Made by a program: the position numbers and the translations under genes. A stretch of DNA of 64,000 nucleotides from Palsa-504 sp963847965 (GTDB taxonomy: Bacteria > Actinomycetota > Actinomycetes > Streptosporangiales > Streptosporangiaceae), in NCBI GenBank assembly GCA_963847965.1, contig CAWKCG010000014.1, forward strand, positions 1 to 64,000. The letters run 5' to 3'. This document shows, piece after piece, positions 25,149 through 33,368 of the stretch. How positions within the stretch are numbered: position 1 is the stretch's first letter; every line of letters starts with the position of its first letter. The notes under the pieces were generated by a model. The model was not told the origin of the DNA and searched no databases. It saw nothing but the letters and a program-made list of their open reading frames with translations.

Positions 25149-26247
25149 GCACCTCGCTAGGCTCACTGGGGGGTACGCGGGGGGTGTCCCCCGCGAGGAA
25201 GTGGTCCCAGCCGGCCTCGCCGGCCCATGGCTGGCCGTCCACGACGACGCCAAGCCCCTGGTCGACCGCGCCTATCGCCGTCCACCGGGACGGCAGCCGG
25301 ACGCCAGGGGGGAACGTGGCGGCGAAACCATGGTCCTCACCACCCGACAGGACCCAGCGCAGGGCCTGGTCGGGGAGCGCGGGGGGAGAGCCACTGATCG
25401 TTCGGTCACCTTGACGGCGGGCACCGGCTACGGCGCGCGCCGCGGTGAGCAGCGCCTCACCCGGGAGGAGCCGGTCCGACGCCAGGTCGATGAGCACACC
25501 GCTCGCGTCCGCGATGTGGCCCAGGTCGGCGAGCAGGCCGTCGCTGACGTCGATCATGGCGGTGGCGCCCAGGTCGGCCGCCTCGGGACCCGCGTCGTAC
25601 GGCGGGACCGGGCGCAGCTGGGCGGCGATCAGCTCGGCGGGGACCAGGGGTCCCGCGGTGAGCCCGGCAGACAGCAGGGCCAGCCCGGCCGCGGCGTGCC
25701 CGAGCGGGCCGGTCACCGCGACCACGTCGCCCCGCGCGGCGCCTGACCGGCGCACCGGGGCCCGCCCGGCCAGGTCACCCAGGCCCGTCACGGCGATCAC
25801 GACCGACGGAGCCCGCGCGGTATCCCCTCCGGCGACGCTGGCACCGGCCCGGGCGCACTCGGCGGCGAGCCCGGCCGCCAGGTCCCGCGCCCAGCTGACC
25901 GGCAGGTCCCCCGGCACCGCCAGCGCGACGAGCAGCGCGGTAGGCACCGCGCCCATGGCCGCGACGTCGGCCAGGCTCCTGGCCGCGGCCTTGTGCCCGA
26001 CGTCACGCGCGCTGGACCAGTCCCGGCGGAAATGCCGGCCCTCGAGGAGGAAATCCGTGGTCGCCACCACCCGGCCGTCGGGCGCCGCCAGGACCGCCGC
26101 GTCGTCGCCGATCCCGACCAGCGCCCGCTCGTCCTGCGGCAGCCACGCCGACAGCGCCGCGATAAGGCCGAACTCGCCGAGCGCCGCCACGGTCCCCGGA
26201 TCATCACCAGAGATCGCGCCCACTTCATCCCCTCCGGTCTGGACCAT
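25138..26247 (-). CDS. thiL: Thiamine-monophosphate kinase
   Basis: This enzyme phosphorylates thiamine monophosphate to thiamine diphosphate with ATP. It is 369 residues, with GIGDDAAVLAAPDG near residue 46, DFLLEGRHFRRDW, the AIRS-type ATP-site segments SVAGGDTAR and MIDVSDGLLADLGHIA, and LSGGEDHGF near the C-terminus. The last 15 or so residues (DTPRVPPSEPSEVPSG) are encoded by a G-run repeat and lie outside the domain. No TPP riboswitch is apparent upstream. It is divergent from the small RAM-domain gene, 58 bases apart. Confidence 0.93.
   Translation of the reverse strand: MVQTGGDEVGAISGDDPGTVAALGEFGLIAALSAWLPQDERALVGIGDDAAVLAAPDGRVVATTDFLLEGRHFRRDWSSARDVGHKAAARSLADVAAMGAVPTALLVALAVPGDLPVSWARDLAAGLAAECARAGASVAGGDTARAPSVVIAVTGLGDLAGRAPVRRSGAARGDVVAVTGPLGHAAAGLALLSAGLTAGPLVPAELIAAQLRPVPPYDAGPEAADLGATAMIDVSDGLLADLGHIADASGVLIDLASDRLLPGEALLTAARAVAGARRQGDRTISGSPPALPDQALRWVLSGGEDHGFAATFPPGVRLPSRWTAIGAVDQGLGVVVDGQPWAGEAGWDHFLAGDTPRVPPSEPSEVPSG
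25168..25196. repeat. G-run/C-run hairpin repeat, copy 3
   Basis: This copy has a G-run, TACGC, then GGGGGG, TGT, CCCCC and GCG. Its reverse complement matches the element at 38848-38874 (GGGGG ACA CCCCCGCG). It supplies the end of the thiL reading frame. Confidence 0.65.
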
Positions 26248-26305
26248 CTACGGTACCGTGATTCCCTCAGGGCACCCTGTCCCGCAACGCCCCAGGGAGG
26301 ACGTG

Positions 26306-26539
26306 ATGGTGGAGGCCTACATCCTTGTCCAGACGGAAGTCGGCAAGGCCGCCGACGTGGCCACGCACATCGCCAAGATCGCCGGAGTCACGCAGGCGGA
26401 AGACGTCACCGGGCCCTACGACGTGATCGTGCGCGCGCACGCGGAAAACGTCGATGAGCTGGGAAGGCTGGTCGCGGTGCATATCCAGTCCGTGCCGGGG
26501 ATCACCAGGACGCTCACCTGCCCCGTGGTGCACATCTGA
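26306..26539 (+). CDS. Stand-alone Lrp/AsnC ligand-binding (RAM) domain protein
   Basis: This 77-residue protein consists only of the effector-binding/oligomerisation domain of Lrp/AsnC regulators: VEAYILVQTEVGKAADVATHIAKIAGV, then EDVTGPYDVIVRAHAENVDELGRLV, then the end RTLTCPVVHI. It has no helix-turn-helix. Such proteins sense amino acids or modulate other Lrp members. It is commonly found next to thiL in actinomycetes (from memory). The ATG at 26306 follows GGGAGG. The last 26 bases overlap cofC on the opposite strand. Confidence 0.85.
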   Translation: MVEAYILVQTEVGKAADVATHIAKIAGVTQAEDVTGPYDVIVRAHAENVDELGRLVAVHIQSVPGITRTLTCPVVHI

Positions 26540-27173
26540 GCAGTTCCGCCGCGAGCGGCGCGCTGCGCGGGCCGAGCCCGAGCGCAGCCGCGCCGCGCAG
26601 GTCGGCGGGCGTGTCCACGTCCCTGCGCAGCCCGGGCACGCCGGCGAGGTCGAGTTCGGTCGCGCCCTCCGCCGCGTGCCGCGCCCGTGACCCGAGGCCG
26701 AACGCCGGCCGGAACGGCGTCCCAGGCGCCGCCGTGTACAGCGTCGTGCCGTCGCCGGCCGCGTCGGCCACGAACGCCGTGGGCCACGCCGCGGCCGCGC
26801 GCAGCGCGCGCCCGATCTCGCCGGGCCGCAGCGCGGGCAGGTCGGCGGACAGGGCCGCCGTCCCCGATCCGGGCCAGCGCGAGCTGGCGTAGCCGGCGCC
26901 GTGCCGCAGCGCCGCGTTGAGGCCGTCCCGCGGCTCGTCGGGGATCACCAGCGCCCCGAGCGCGGCCAGCGCGCCTCCCGCGACCTGATCATCTGTGATG
27001 ACAATCACACGGGCGGCCCGGTCACAGCGCAATACCGCCGCCACCGTGTCGCAGGCGAGGGCGAGCGCGAGTTCTCCCCGGCGCTCCCCGGTCAGCACGG
27101 CGAGCCTGGACTTGGCCTGCGCAAGCACCTTGACTGGCACCAGCACCGACCAGGCCAGGGCATTATCGGTCAT
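26514..27173 (-). CDS. cofC: 2-phospho-L-lactate / phosphoenolpyruvate guanylyltransferase (CofC/FbiD)
   Basis: This 219-residue nucleotidyltransferase makes the activated lactyl or enolpyruvyl guanosine used to build coenzyme F420. The N-terminal nucleotide-binding motif is VLVPVKVLAQAKSRLA, and the metal-binding region is ALSADLPALRP. The C-terminal DVDTPADLRGAAALGLG is the family hallmark. In actinobacteria the substrate is phosphoenolpyruvate (FbiD), per family knowledge. The start is ATG 27173, divergent from plsC with 51 bases between. It implies that the organism makes F420; the other fbi genes are not in this window. Confidence 0.88.
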   Translation of the reverse strand: MTDNALAWSVLVPVKVLAQAKSRLAVLTGERRGELALALACDTVAAVLRCDRAARVIVITDDQVAGGALAALGALVIPDEPRDGLNAALRHGAGYASSRWPGSGTAALSADLPALRPGEIGRALRAAAAWPTAFVADAAGDGTTLYTAAPGTPFRPAFGLGSRARHAAEGATELDLAGVPGLRRDVDTPADLRGAAALGLGPRSAPLAAELLRCAPRGR

Positions 27174-27224
27174 ACAGTTGATCCTGCCTCGACACCAGAC
27201 CACCTCAACCAGCAGACTGACGGC

Positions 27225-28124
27225 ATGAGCACCGCAGATAGTGCCGACCAGGGGGAACCTCCCCGCAATCCCCCGGAGCGGCGCGACCAACCGCGGGCGA
27301 GCCGCGAGTGGGGCTATTCGCGATTCTGGCGGTTGTTCACGGTGCTCATCCTGCGCCCGCTGCTGCGCCTGCCGATCCGCCACAAGTGGGAAGGCCGGGA
27401 GAACTTCCCCAAGACCGGCGGGGTCATCCTGGCGCCGAACCACCTGTCCTACGCCGACTGGCCGACGGTCGCGCTGTTCAGCGACGCGTACGGGCACAGG
27501 TTCCCGGTGTTCATGATCAAGTCGGCGATCTTCGAGGTGCCGCTGATCGGGGCGCTGATGTACAAGGACGGCCAGCTGCCTGTGTACCGCGGCCGTGGCG
27601 ACGCCGGGCTGGTGCTTAAGCAGGCCGAGCAGGCGCTGGCGAAGGGCGCCTGCGTGATCGTCTACCCGGAGGGAACGGCCAGCCGCGACCCGGACCTGTG
27701 GCCGATGGTGGCCAAGACCGGCGCGGCCCGGCTGGCCCTGACCACCGGCGCGCCGGTGATCCCGGTGGCGCACTGGGGCGCGCAGGTCATCCTGCCCTAC
27801 GGCACCAAGAAGCCCCACCTGTTCCCGCGCAAGACCGTGCGGATGGTGGCCGGCCCGCCGGTCGATCTGTCTGCCTACGCCGGCCAGCGCCTGTCCGCGA
27901 GCGTGCTGCGGGCCGCCACGGCCGACATCATGGCGGACATCACCGCGCTGCTGGCCAAGATCAGGCAGGAGACGCCGCCCGCCGTACCCTACGATCCCGC
28001 CGCCGCCGGCCAGCTTTCTTCTGCGGACCGAACGGACGGTGGTGCGCCGGCCCCGCCCGGTGCCACCGAGTCCGAGCAGGCGGTGCCGACGGATTCTGGG
28101 ACCGAGGGATCCGGCCCGGCATGA
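27225..28124 (+). CDS. plsC: 1-acyl-sn-glycerol-3-phosphate acyltransferase (PlsC family)
   Basis: This 299-residue membrane-associated acyltransferase acts in phosphatidic acid synthesis. The acyltransferase block I is NHLSYADWP (HX4D), the substrate-binding block is VYRGRGDAG, and block III is VIVYPEGTASRDP. A hydrophobic segment (LFTVLILRPLLRLP) precedes block I. The C-terminal 50 residues are Pro/Ala/Ser-rich and disordered. The ATG 27225 was taken because upstream sequence in this frame is antisense to cofC. The stop overlaps the gpsA start by four bases, which couples it to the enzyme that makes its glycerol-3-phosphate precursor. Confidence 0.88.
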   Translation: MSTADSADQGEPPRNPPERRDQPRASREWGYSRFWRLFTVLILRPLLRLPIRHKWEGRENFPKTGGVILAPNHLSYADWPTVALFSDAYGHRFPVFMIKSAIFEVPLIGALMYKDGQLPVYRGRGDAGLVLKQAEQALAKGACVIVYPEGTASRDPDLWPMVAKTGAARLALTTGAPVIPVAHWGAQVILPYGTKKPHLFPRKTVRMVAGPPVDLSAYAGQRLSASVLRAATADIMADITALLAKIRQETPPAVPYDPAAAGQLSSADRTDGGAPAPPGATESEQAVPTDSGTEGSGPA

Positions 28125-29251
28125 GGGCGGCGGTGATGGGCGCCGGCTCGTGGGGCACCACGTTCGCGCAGGTGCTCTGCGACGCCGGGACCTCCGCCGT
28201 GGTGTACAGCCGCAGGCCAGAGGTGGCCAAGGCGCTCAGCGAACTGCACGAGAACCCGGACTACCTGCCCGGCATCACGCTGACCCCGGAGCTTGACGCG
28301 ACCGCGGACCCGGCGGAGGCGCTGGCGGGCGCGGATCTCGTGGTCTTCGCCGTGCCTGCGCAGTCGCTGCGGGCGAACCTGACCGAGTGGGCCCCACTCA
28401 TCCCGCCCGGCTCGCTGCTCGTCAGCCTCATCAAGGGGATCGAGCTGGGCACTTGCCAGCGGATGAGCGAGGTCATCGCCGAGGTGCTCGGCGCCGACGC
28501 CTCCCGCGTCGCGGTGGTCACGGGGCCGAACCTGGCGGGCGAGATCGTCAGGCGGCAGGTCGCGGCCACGGTCGTGGCCTGCACCGAACCCGAAGGGGCG
28601 CTGGCCCTGCAGGGCGCGTGTCACGCGCCGTATTTCCGCCCGTACACGAACTCCGACGTGATCGGATGCGAGCTGGGCGGGACGGTGAAGAACATCATCG
28701 CGATCGCGGTCGGCATCGCGGTCGCGATGGGGCTCGGCGACAACACCAAGGCCACGCTGATCACGCGGGGGCTGGCCGAGATGGCCAGGCTCGGATCGGC
28801 GCTCGGCGCGGAGCCGCAGACATTCTCCGGCCTGGCCGGGATGGGCAACCTGGTCGCCACGTGCTCCTCGCCGCTGTCGCGCAACAGGACGTTCGGCGAG
28901 AACCTCGGGCGGGGCCTGTCGGTGGCGTCGGCGACGGCGATGACCGGCCAGACCGCCGAGGGCGTGGCCTCCTGCTGGCCGGTGCTCGAGCTGGCCAGGT
29001 CGCACGGCGTCGAGATGCCGATCACCGAGGTGGCGGAGGCGGTCATGCACGAAGGACTGCCGATCGAACAAGCCGCCGCGATGCTGGCGTCGCGGTCGGC
29101 GAAGCCCGAGTGGTACGGCCCCCGCCCCGGTGGGCCTACACGGGGCCGGGGAGCCCCCCTTGCGGGGGCCCAGGGGGTACGGGGGGCGGGCAGCCCCCCG
29201 TGGCGGGGGGGTCTGGGGGGGTCGTCCCCCCGAGGCCAGCAGGGAGGATAA
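28121..29251 (+). CDS. gpsA: Glycerol-3-phosphate dehydrogenase [NAD(P)+]
   Basis: This enzyme reduces dihydroxyacetone phosphate to sn-glycerol-3-phosphate for phospholipids. It has the N-terminal dinucleotide fold GAGSWGTTFAQVL, the motif VTGPNLAGEIVRRQ, and the C-terminal catalytic domain ELGGTVKNIIAIAVGIA with GDNTKATLITRGLAEM. The enzyme proper ends near residue 340 (AKPEWYG). The remaining 35 residues (Gly/Arg/Pro-rich, ending GQQGG) are encoded by a G-run repeat element and look like an accidental extension. It is translationally coupled to plsC, and the next gene starts immediately after its stop. Confidence 0.94.
   Translation: MRAAVMGAGSWGTTFAQVLCDAGTSAVVYSRRPEVAKALSELHENPDYLPGITLTPELDATADPAEALAGADLVVFAVPAQSLRANLTEWAPLIPPGSLLVSLIKGIELGTCQRMSEVIAEVLGADASRVAVVTGPNLAGEIVRRQVAATVVACTEPEGALALQGACHAPYFRPYTNSDVIGCELGGTVKNIIAIAVGIAVAMGLGDNTKATLITRGLAEMARLGSALGAEPQTFSGLAGMGNLVATCSSPLSRNRTFGENLGRGLSVASATAMTGQTAEGVASCWPVLELARSHGVEMPITEVAEAVMHEGLPIEQAAAMLASRSAKPEWYGPRPGGPTRGRGAPLAGAQGVRGAGSPPWRGGLGGSSPRGQQGG
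29140..29232 (+). repeat. G-run/C-run hairpin repeat, copy 4
   Basis: This is the longest copy, with several G-runs and the core GGGGGG TCGTC CCCCC. Its central part matches 2539-2610 nearly base for base. It lies wholly inside the 3' end of the gpsA reading frame and encodes its Gly-rich tail. Confidence 0.8.
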
Positions 29252-30481
29252 ATGGACATAGTGCGTAAGCAGGCCGGCGAGAATACCCGCGCGGTGCACC
29301 TGCCGGCCCCTCCGACGCCTGCGCAGGAGCCGCTCGGCACGCCGGTGTACCGCACCGCGGCGTTCGCGTTCGACACCGCCGAGGAGTACCGGGCCGTGCT
29401 GAACGACGAGATGCCCGGGTACACCTACAGCCGGATCGACAACCCCACCGTCGACGCGTTCGCCCGCGCCGTCGCGGCGCTCGAGGGGGTCAACCTGCCG
29501 CGGTGGCCCGCGGCGCAGGCGTTCGCCTCCGGCATGGCCGCGGTCAGCGGCGTGTTCTGGACCTTCGCCCGGGCGGGCGCGCACGTGGTCGCGTCCTCCG
29601 CGGTCTACGGCGGGACATACTCCTTCCTGCGCAACGTCGTGTCCAGGTTCGGGGTGGAAACGGACTTCGTCGACATCACGGACCTGGACCAGGTCCAGGC
29701 CGCCATCCGGCCGGCCACGAGGATCGTGTACGCGGAGACGATCGCGAACCCGACGACGGCGGTCGCCGACCTGCGCAAGCTGGCCGACATCGCGCACGAC
29801 GCCGGCGCGCTGCTCGTCGTGGACTCCACCCTGGCCCCGCCGGTGATCTGCCGTCCCCTCGAGCACGGCGCCGACCTGGTGATCCACTCGGCGACCAAGT
29901 ACTTCGGCGGTCACTCCGACGTAACTGGCGGCGTCGTCACCGGCCGCATCGAGCTGATCAGCAACATCCGCAGCGTGCGCGTCGATACCGGCGGGTCCCT
30001 GGCGCCCGACGAGGCGTTCCTGCTCCGCCGCGGCCTGGAGACGCTCCCGCTGCGCGTCCGGCGGGCCTGCTCGACGGCCTCAGTGTTCGCGGCCGCGCTG
30101 TTCAGGCACCCGACCGTCCTGCGCGTCGACTACCCCGGGCTGCCCGAGCACCCCGGGCACCAGGTGGCCAGGCGGATGTTCGACGCGGGTCCCGAGGGCG
30201 TCCGGTTCGGCGCGATCGTCACGGTGACGCCGCACGGCGGGCGCGAGGCGGGCATGGCGTTCGCCGACAAGCTGCGGCTGGCCCAGCTCGCCACGTCCCT
30301 GGGCGGGACGCACACCGTGGTCAGCCACGTGGCCTCGACCACGCACCGGCAACTGGACGACCGCGCCCTGGCGGCCGGGGGCATCGACCCCGGGGCGGTA
30401 CGCTTCTCCATTGGCCTGGAGGACGCCGAGGACCTCATCTCCGACGCCTACGTGGCCCTGGAGTCCCTGACCAGGCCGTAG
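29252..30481 (+). CDS. Cys/Met metabolism PLP-dependent enzyme (trans-sulfuration family)
   Basis: This 409-residue fold-type I PLP enzyme belongs to the cystathionine gamma-synthase/lyase group. The PLP lysine is in HSATKYFGGHSDVTGGVV. Other family segments are TYSRIDNPTVDAFARAVAALEG, FASGMAAVSGVFWTF and VVDSTLAPPVICRPLEHGAD. Substrate specificity (cystathionine lyase, methionine gamma-lyase or sulfhydrylase) cannot be assigned from the visible residues. The ATG 29252 sits directly after GGGAGGATAA and immediately after the gpsA stop, so it is probably co-transcribed. Confidence 0.85.
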   Translation: MDIVRKQAGENTRAVHLPAPPTPAQEPLGTPVYRTAAFAFDTAEEYRAVLNDEMPGYTYSRIDNPTVDAFARAVAALEGVNLPRWPAAQAFASGMAAVSGVFWTFARAGAHVVASSAVYGGTYSFLRNVVSRFGVETDFVDITDLDQVQAAIRPATRIVYAETIANPTTAVADLRKLADIAHDAGALLVVDSTLAPPVICRPLEHGADLVIHSATKYFGGHSDVTGGVVTGRIELISNIRSVRVDTGGSLAPDEAFLLRRGLETLPLRVRRACSTASVFAAALFRHPTVLRVDYPGLPEHPGHQVARRMFDAGPEGVRFGAIVTVTPHGGREAGMAFADKLRLAQLATSLGGTHTVVSHVASTTHRQLDDRALAAGGIDPGAVRFSIGLEDAEDLISDAYVALESLTRP

Positions 30482-30531
30482 GGTGCAGGCCTTCGCGCCT
30501 GCCTGGTGAGTTCCGACGGTCGGGAGGACGC

Positions 30532-31671
30532 GTGCCGGGGCAGCGCAAGATCCGGGTCGCCGTGGTGTTCGGCGGCCGCAGCACAGAGCACGCCGTGTCC
30601 TGCGCGAGCGCGGGGCTGATCCTGTCGGTCATCGACCGGGACAAGTACGAGGTGCTGCCGATCGGCATCGCCACCGACGGGCGATGGGTGCTCACCTCGG
30701 GCGACCCGGCGCGGCTGGCGGTGACCGGCGGCGCGCTGCCGACGGTCGAGTCGGTGGCCACGCCCGGGACCGAGGTCATGCCGCGCACGGGCGGGGGCGG
30801 CGGCGCACTGCAGGTGCGCACCCCCGGCGAGGTGCCGCGCGACCTCGGCGAGGTGGACGTCGTGCTGCCGCTGCTGCACGGGACCTACGGCGAGGACGGC
30901 ACGCTGCAGGGACTGCTCGAGATGACCGGCACCGCGTACGCGGGCGCGGGCGTGTTCGCCAGCGCGGCCGGCATGGACAAGGAGTACATGAAGCTGATCA
31001 TGGCCGCGCGCGGCCTCCCGGTCGGCCGGTACGTCGTGGTCCGCGACCGCGACTGGACCAGCGGCTCCGGCGAGCGCAAGTGCGTCCTCGACGAGATCGC
31101 CGAGATGGGCTGGCCGGTCTTCGTCAAGCCCGCCCGCGGCGGGTCGAGCATCGGGATCACGCGGGTCACCGGCCCCGCCGACCTCGAGGAGGCCATCGAG
31201 ACCGCGCGCACACACGACCCGAAGGTGATCGCGGAAGCCGCGGTGGACGGGATGGAGGTCGAGTGCGCGGTGCTCGAGGGCGTCGACAGCGGCCCGCCCG
31301 AGGCGAGCATTCCCGGCCAGGTGGTCATCGACGAGCGGTCGCTGTTCTACGACTTCGAGGCGAAGTACCTGGCCTCGGGGACCACCATGGTCATCCCGGC
31401 GCCGATCCCCGCACGCGCGGCCGGCGAGGTCAGGCGGCTGGCCTGCCTCGCGTTCGAGGCCATCTCCTGCGAGGGGCTCGCGCGGGTCGACTTCTTCTAC
31501 AGCCAGGCGGGGACGGTCGTGTTCAACGAGATCAACACGATGCCGGGGATGACTCCCGCCTCGGGCTTCCCGCTGATGTGGGCGGCGAGCGGGCTGCCGC
31601 TGCCGCAGCTCATCGACCGGATCATCCAGACCGCGCTGCGCAAGCGGTCAGGGCCGCACGGGCGGCCCTGA
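30532..31671 (+). CDS. ddl: D-alanine--D-alanine ligase
   Basis: This 379-residue ATP-grasp ligase makes the D-Ala-D-Ala dipeptide of peptidoglycan. The N-terminal FGGRSTEHAVSCASA is the family signature. The ATP-binding loop is FVKPARGGSSIGITRV, and the C-terminal metal-site motif is VFNEINTMPGMTPASGFP. The start is GTG 30532 after CGGGAGGACGC; upstream sequence in that frame belongs to the preceding gene's shadow. The 3' end and stop codon are part of a strong hairpin terminator. Confidence 0.95.
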   Translation: MPGQRKIRVAVVFGGRSTEHAVSCASAGLILSVIDRDKYEVLPIGIATDGRWVLTSGDPARLAVTGGALPTVESVATPGTEVMPRTGGGGGALQVRTPGEVPRDLGEVDVVLPLLHGTYGEDGTLQGLLEMTGTAYAGAGVFASAAGMDKEYMKLIMAARGLPVGRYVVVRDRDWTSGSGERKCVLDEIAEMGWPVFVKPARGGSSIGITRVTGPADLEEAIETARTHDPKVIAEAAVDGMEVECAVLEGVDSGPPEASIPGQVVIDERSLFYDFEAKYLASGTTMVIPAPIPARAAGEVRRLACLAFEAISCEGLARVDFFYSQAGTVVFNEINTMPGMTPASGFPLMWAASGLPLPQLIDRIIQTALRKRSGPHGRP

Positions 31672-31676
31672 CCGCT
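31643..31676. terminator. Bidirectional hairpin terminator between ddl and hup
   Basis: AGCGGTCAGGGCCGC and GCGGCCCTGACCGCT form a perfect 15-bp stem around a four-base loop ACGG. It covers the last ddl codons including the TGA and sits 20 bases from the hup stop on the opposite strand, so it can end both transcripts. Confidence 0.8.
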
Positions 31677-31695
31677 GACTTACTCCTACTTGCTC

Positions 31696-31983
31696 CTACT
31701 TGCCGGGCTTCTCGCCGTTGACGAGGGCCTTGAAGTCGGCGCCCGGGCGGAACTTGGGCACCGAGGACTTCGGCACCTCGATCGCTGCGCCGGTGGCCGG
31801 GTTCCTGGCGGTGCGGGCGGGGCGCTCGCTCTTCTCGAAGACGCCGAACCCGGTGATGGCCACCTTGTCGCCGCTCGCGACGGCCGACTGGATGGTCTCG
31901 AGCACCGCGTTCACCGCTTCGGTCGCGGGTTTCTTGCCCCCCAGCCGTCCCGAGATCGCGTCGATCAGATCACGCTTGTTCAT
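31696..31983 (-). CDS. hup: HU family DNA-binding protein
   Basis: This is a 95-residue nucleoid protein of the HU/IHF family. It begins MNKRDLIDAISGRLGGKKP, has the beta-arm consensus GFGVFEKSERPARTARNPATG, and ends with the SVPKFRPGADFK segment. It lacks the long lysine/alanine-rich tail of mycobacterial HupB, so it is the short streptomycete-type HU. The start ATG 31983 follows AGGAG. A promoter and a large leader hairpin lie just upstream. Confidence 0.96.
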   Translation of the reverse strand: MNKRDLIDAISGRLGGKKPATEAVNAVLETIQSAVASGDKVAITGFGVFEKSERPARTARNPATGAAIEVPKSSVPKFRPGADFKALVNGEKPGK

Positions 31984-32006
31984 TTTTCACTCCTGCGTTC
32001 CCCCAC

Positions 32007-32036
32007 AGGTCGCGGTCCCGAGCGGGATCGCGACCT
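32007..32036 (-). promoter_or_regulatory. Hairpin in the hup 5' leader
   Basis: AGGTCGCGGTCCC and GGGATCGCGACCT pair over 13 positions (one G-U) with a four-base loop GAGC. The element ends 23 bases before the hup start and, if the promoter at 32049-32077 is right, lies in the mRNA leader. It may control translation or stability. Confidence 0.6.
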
Positions 32037-32048
32037 CTGACCTGCCCG

Positions 32049-32077
32049 AAAGTAAGCGATCCAGCGCTGTTGCACAA
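32049..32077 (-). promoter_or_regulatory. Candidate sigma-70-type promoter of hup
   Basis: On the minus strand, TTGTGC (32077-32072) and TACTTT (32054-32049) are separated by 17 bases, a fair match to -35 and -10 boxes. Confidence 0.5.
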
Positions 32078-32211
32078 TAACCACCGGCAGATTGCCGGCG
32101 TGTCGGGCCACATCGCCCCCGTTTCGTATACGCACAGTAGTCAGATGCCCCGGCGGGACGGCATCATGGTGGATCAAACCCGCGCCTGCGGGGTAGGACG
32201 GGACTGGGTGG

Positions 32212-32730
32212 ATGGACAGCCAGACAGGGGTAGATGTGGCGGGCCGGAGAGTGCGCGCCGTCGCGGGTGCCGTCGTGGCGGCGCTGACGCTGGCGGGCTG
32301 CGCGCATGCCGCCGCCAAGCCCGGGCCGCCGGGGCCGCCGCCGGTAAGCCTGGGGTACTGCGGCAGCGACCTGGAGGTGCGGCCGGACGTGGTCCTGGTG
32401 GTCTGCAATACCGATGACATCACCGCCATGAACCTGGCGTGGACGGGCTGGGGGAAGCCGACGGCCATCGGCAAGGGCAGGGCGACGATTGACCTGTGCG
32501 CCTACAGCGATTGCGCCAACGGCGACTATACCTTCGTGCCCATCGAGGTGATCGTGTCGAAGATCGTGCACTGCTCGACGGGCATGCGGGCGTACTCGAC
32601 GCTACGGTACGTATTCGCGGACGGGTCGCCCTGGCCGGGCATCCCGGCCAACCTGAATACCTCGGGCTACCTGGCGGCACCCAACCGGCCCCTTCCGCCC
32701 AAGAACCAGACGGTGAGCCTCACCTGCTGA
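32212..32730 (+). CDS. Putative secreted lipoprotein of unknown function
   Basis: This 172-residue protein has an N-terminal signal (RRVRAVAGAVVAALTLAGC) with a lipobox LAGC near residue 30, predicting lipid attachment at that cysteine. A Pro/Gly-rich spacer (KPGPPGPPPVSLGYCG) follows, then a small domain with further cysteines (VVCNTDD, DLCAYSDCANGDY, IVHCSTGMR, and a final SLTC) that could form disulfides outside the cell. I do not recognise the domain. The start is ATG 32212, although in-frame GTGs (for example in VDVAGRRV) could serve. It is followed by leuD convergent on the other strand, 36 bases between stops. Confidence 0.7.
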   Translation: MDSQTGVDVAGRRVRAVAGAVVAALTLAGCAHAAAKPGPPGPPPVSLGYCGSDLEVRPDVVLVVCNTDDITAMNLAWTGWGKPTAIGKGRATIDLCAYSDCANGDYTFVPIEVIVSKIVHCSTGMRAYSTLRYVFADGSPWPGIPANLNTSGYLAAPNRPLPPKNQTVSLTC

Positions 32731-32766
32731 CCGAGCCGGTTCCTGGCCCGGCGGGTCAGTCGCCGG

Positions 32767-33354
32767 TCAGCCGGTGACCGGGAGCCAGGAGGGGCGGGAC
32801 TGCTCGAAGGCGGTGATCTCGTCCACGTGGCGGAGGGTCAGCCCGATGTCGTCGAGCCCTTCCATGAGGCGCCAGCGCGTGTAGTCGTCCAGGTCGAAGG
32901 GGGCCGTGATCCCGTCCGCGAGCACCTCGCGCCGGCCCAGGTCCACGGTGATCTCGGTGCCCGGGTCGGCCTCCACGGCGTCCTGCAGCACGCTCACGGC
33001 GGCCTCGGGGAGCACCACGGGGAGCAGGCCGGCCTTGGTCGCGTTGGTGCGGAAGATGTCACCGAACCGGGGCGCGATCACCGCGCGGAAGCCGTAGTCG
33101 GTCAGCGCCCAGACCGCGTGCTCGCGAGACGACCCGGTGCCGAAGTCGGTCCCGGCGACCAGGATCGTCGCGCCCGCGTACCGCGGCTGGTTGAGCACGA
33201 ACGACGGGTCCTCGCGCCAGGCGGCGAACAGGCCCTCGCCGAACCCGGTCCGGCTGACGCGCTTGAGCCACTCGGCCGGGATGATCTGGTCGGTGTCCAC
33301 GTTGGTGCGCCGCAACGGCACCGCGCGGCCGGTGTACGTGGTGAACGGTTCCAT
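32767..33354 (-). CDS. leuD: 3-isopropylmalate dehydratase small subunit
   Basis: This is the 195-residue swivelling domain partner of LeuC in leucine synthesis. It begins MEPFTTYTGRAVPLRRTNVDTDQIIPAEWLK and carries the conserved GTDFGTGSSREHAVWAL loop. The ATG 33354 has GGAG upstream and lies 14 bases after the leuC stop. A much longer frame upstream is the leuC shadow. It forms the leuCD operon. Confidence 0.96.
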   Translation of the reverse strand: MEPFTTYTGRAVPLRRTNVDTDQIIPAEWLKRVSRTGFGEGLFAAWREDPSFVLNQPRYAGATILVAGTDFGTGSSREHAVWALTDYGFRAVIAPRFGDIFRTNATKAGLLPVVLPEAAVSVLQDAVEADPGTEITVDLGRREVLADGITAPFDLDDYTRWRLMEGLDDIGLTLRHVDEITAFEQSRPSWLPVTG

Positions 33355-33368
33355 CGTCGGGTCTCCTG

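Noticed and set aside
26248..26305. TPP riboswitch upstream of thiL
   Set aside because: The divergent gap is only 58 bases and lacks the conserved CUGAGA and related motifs.
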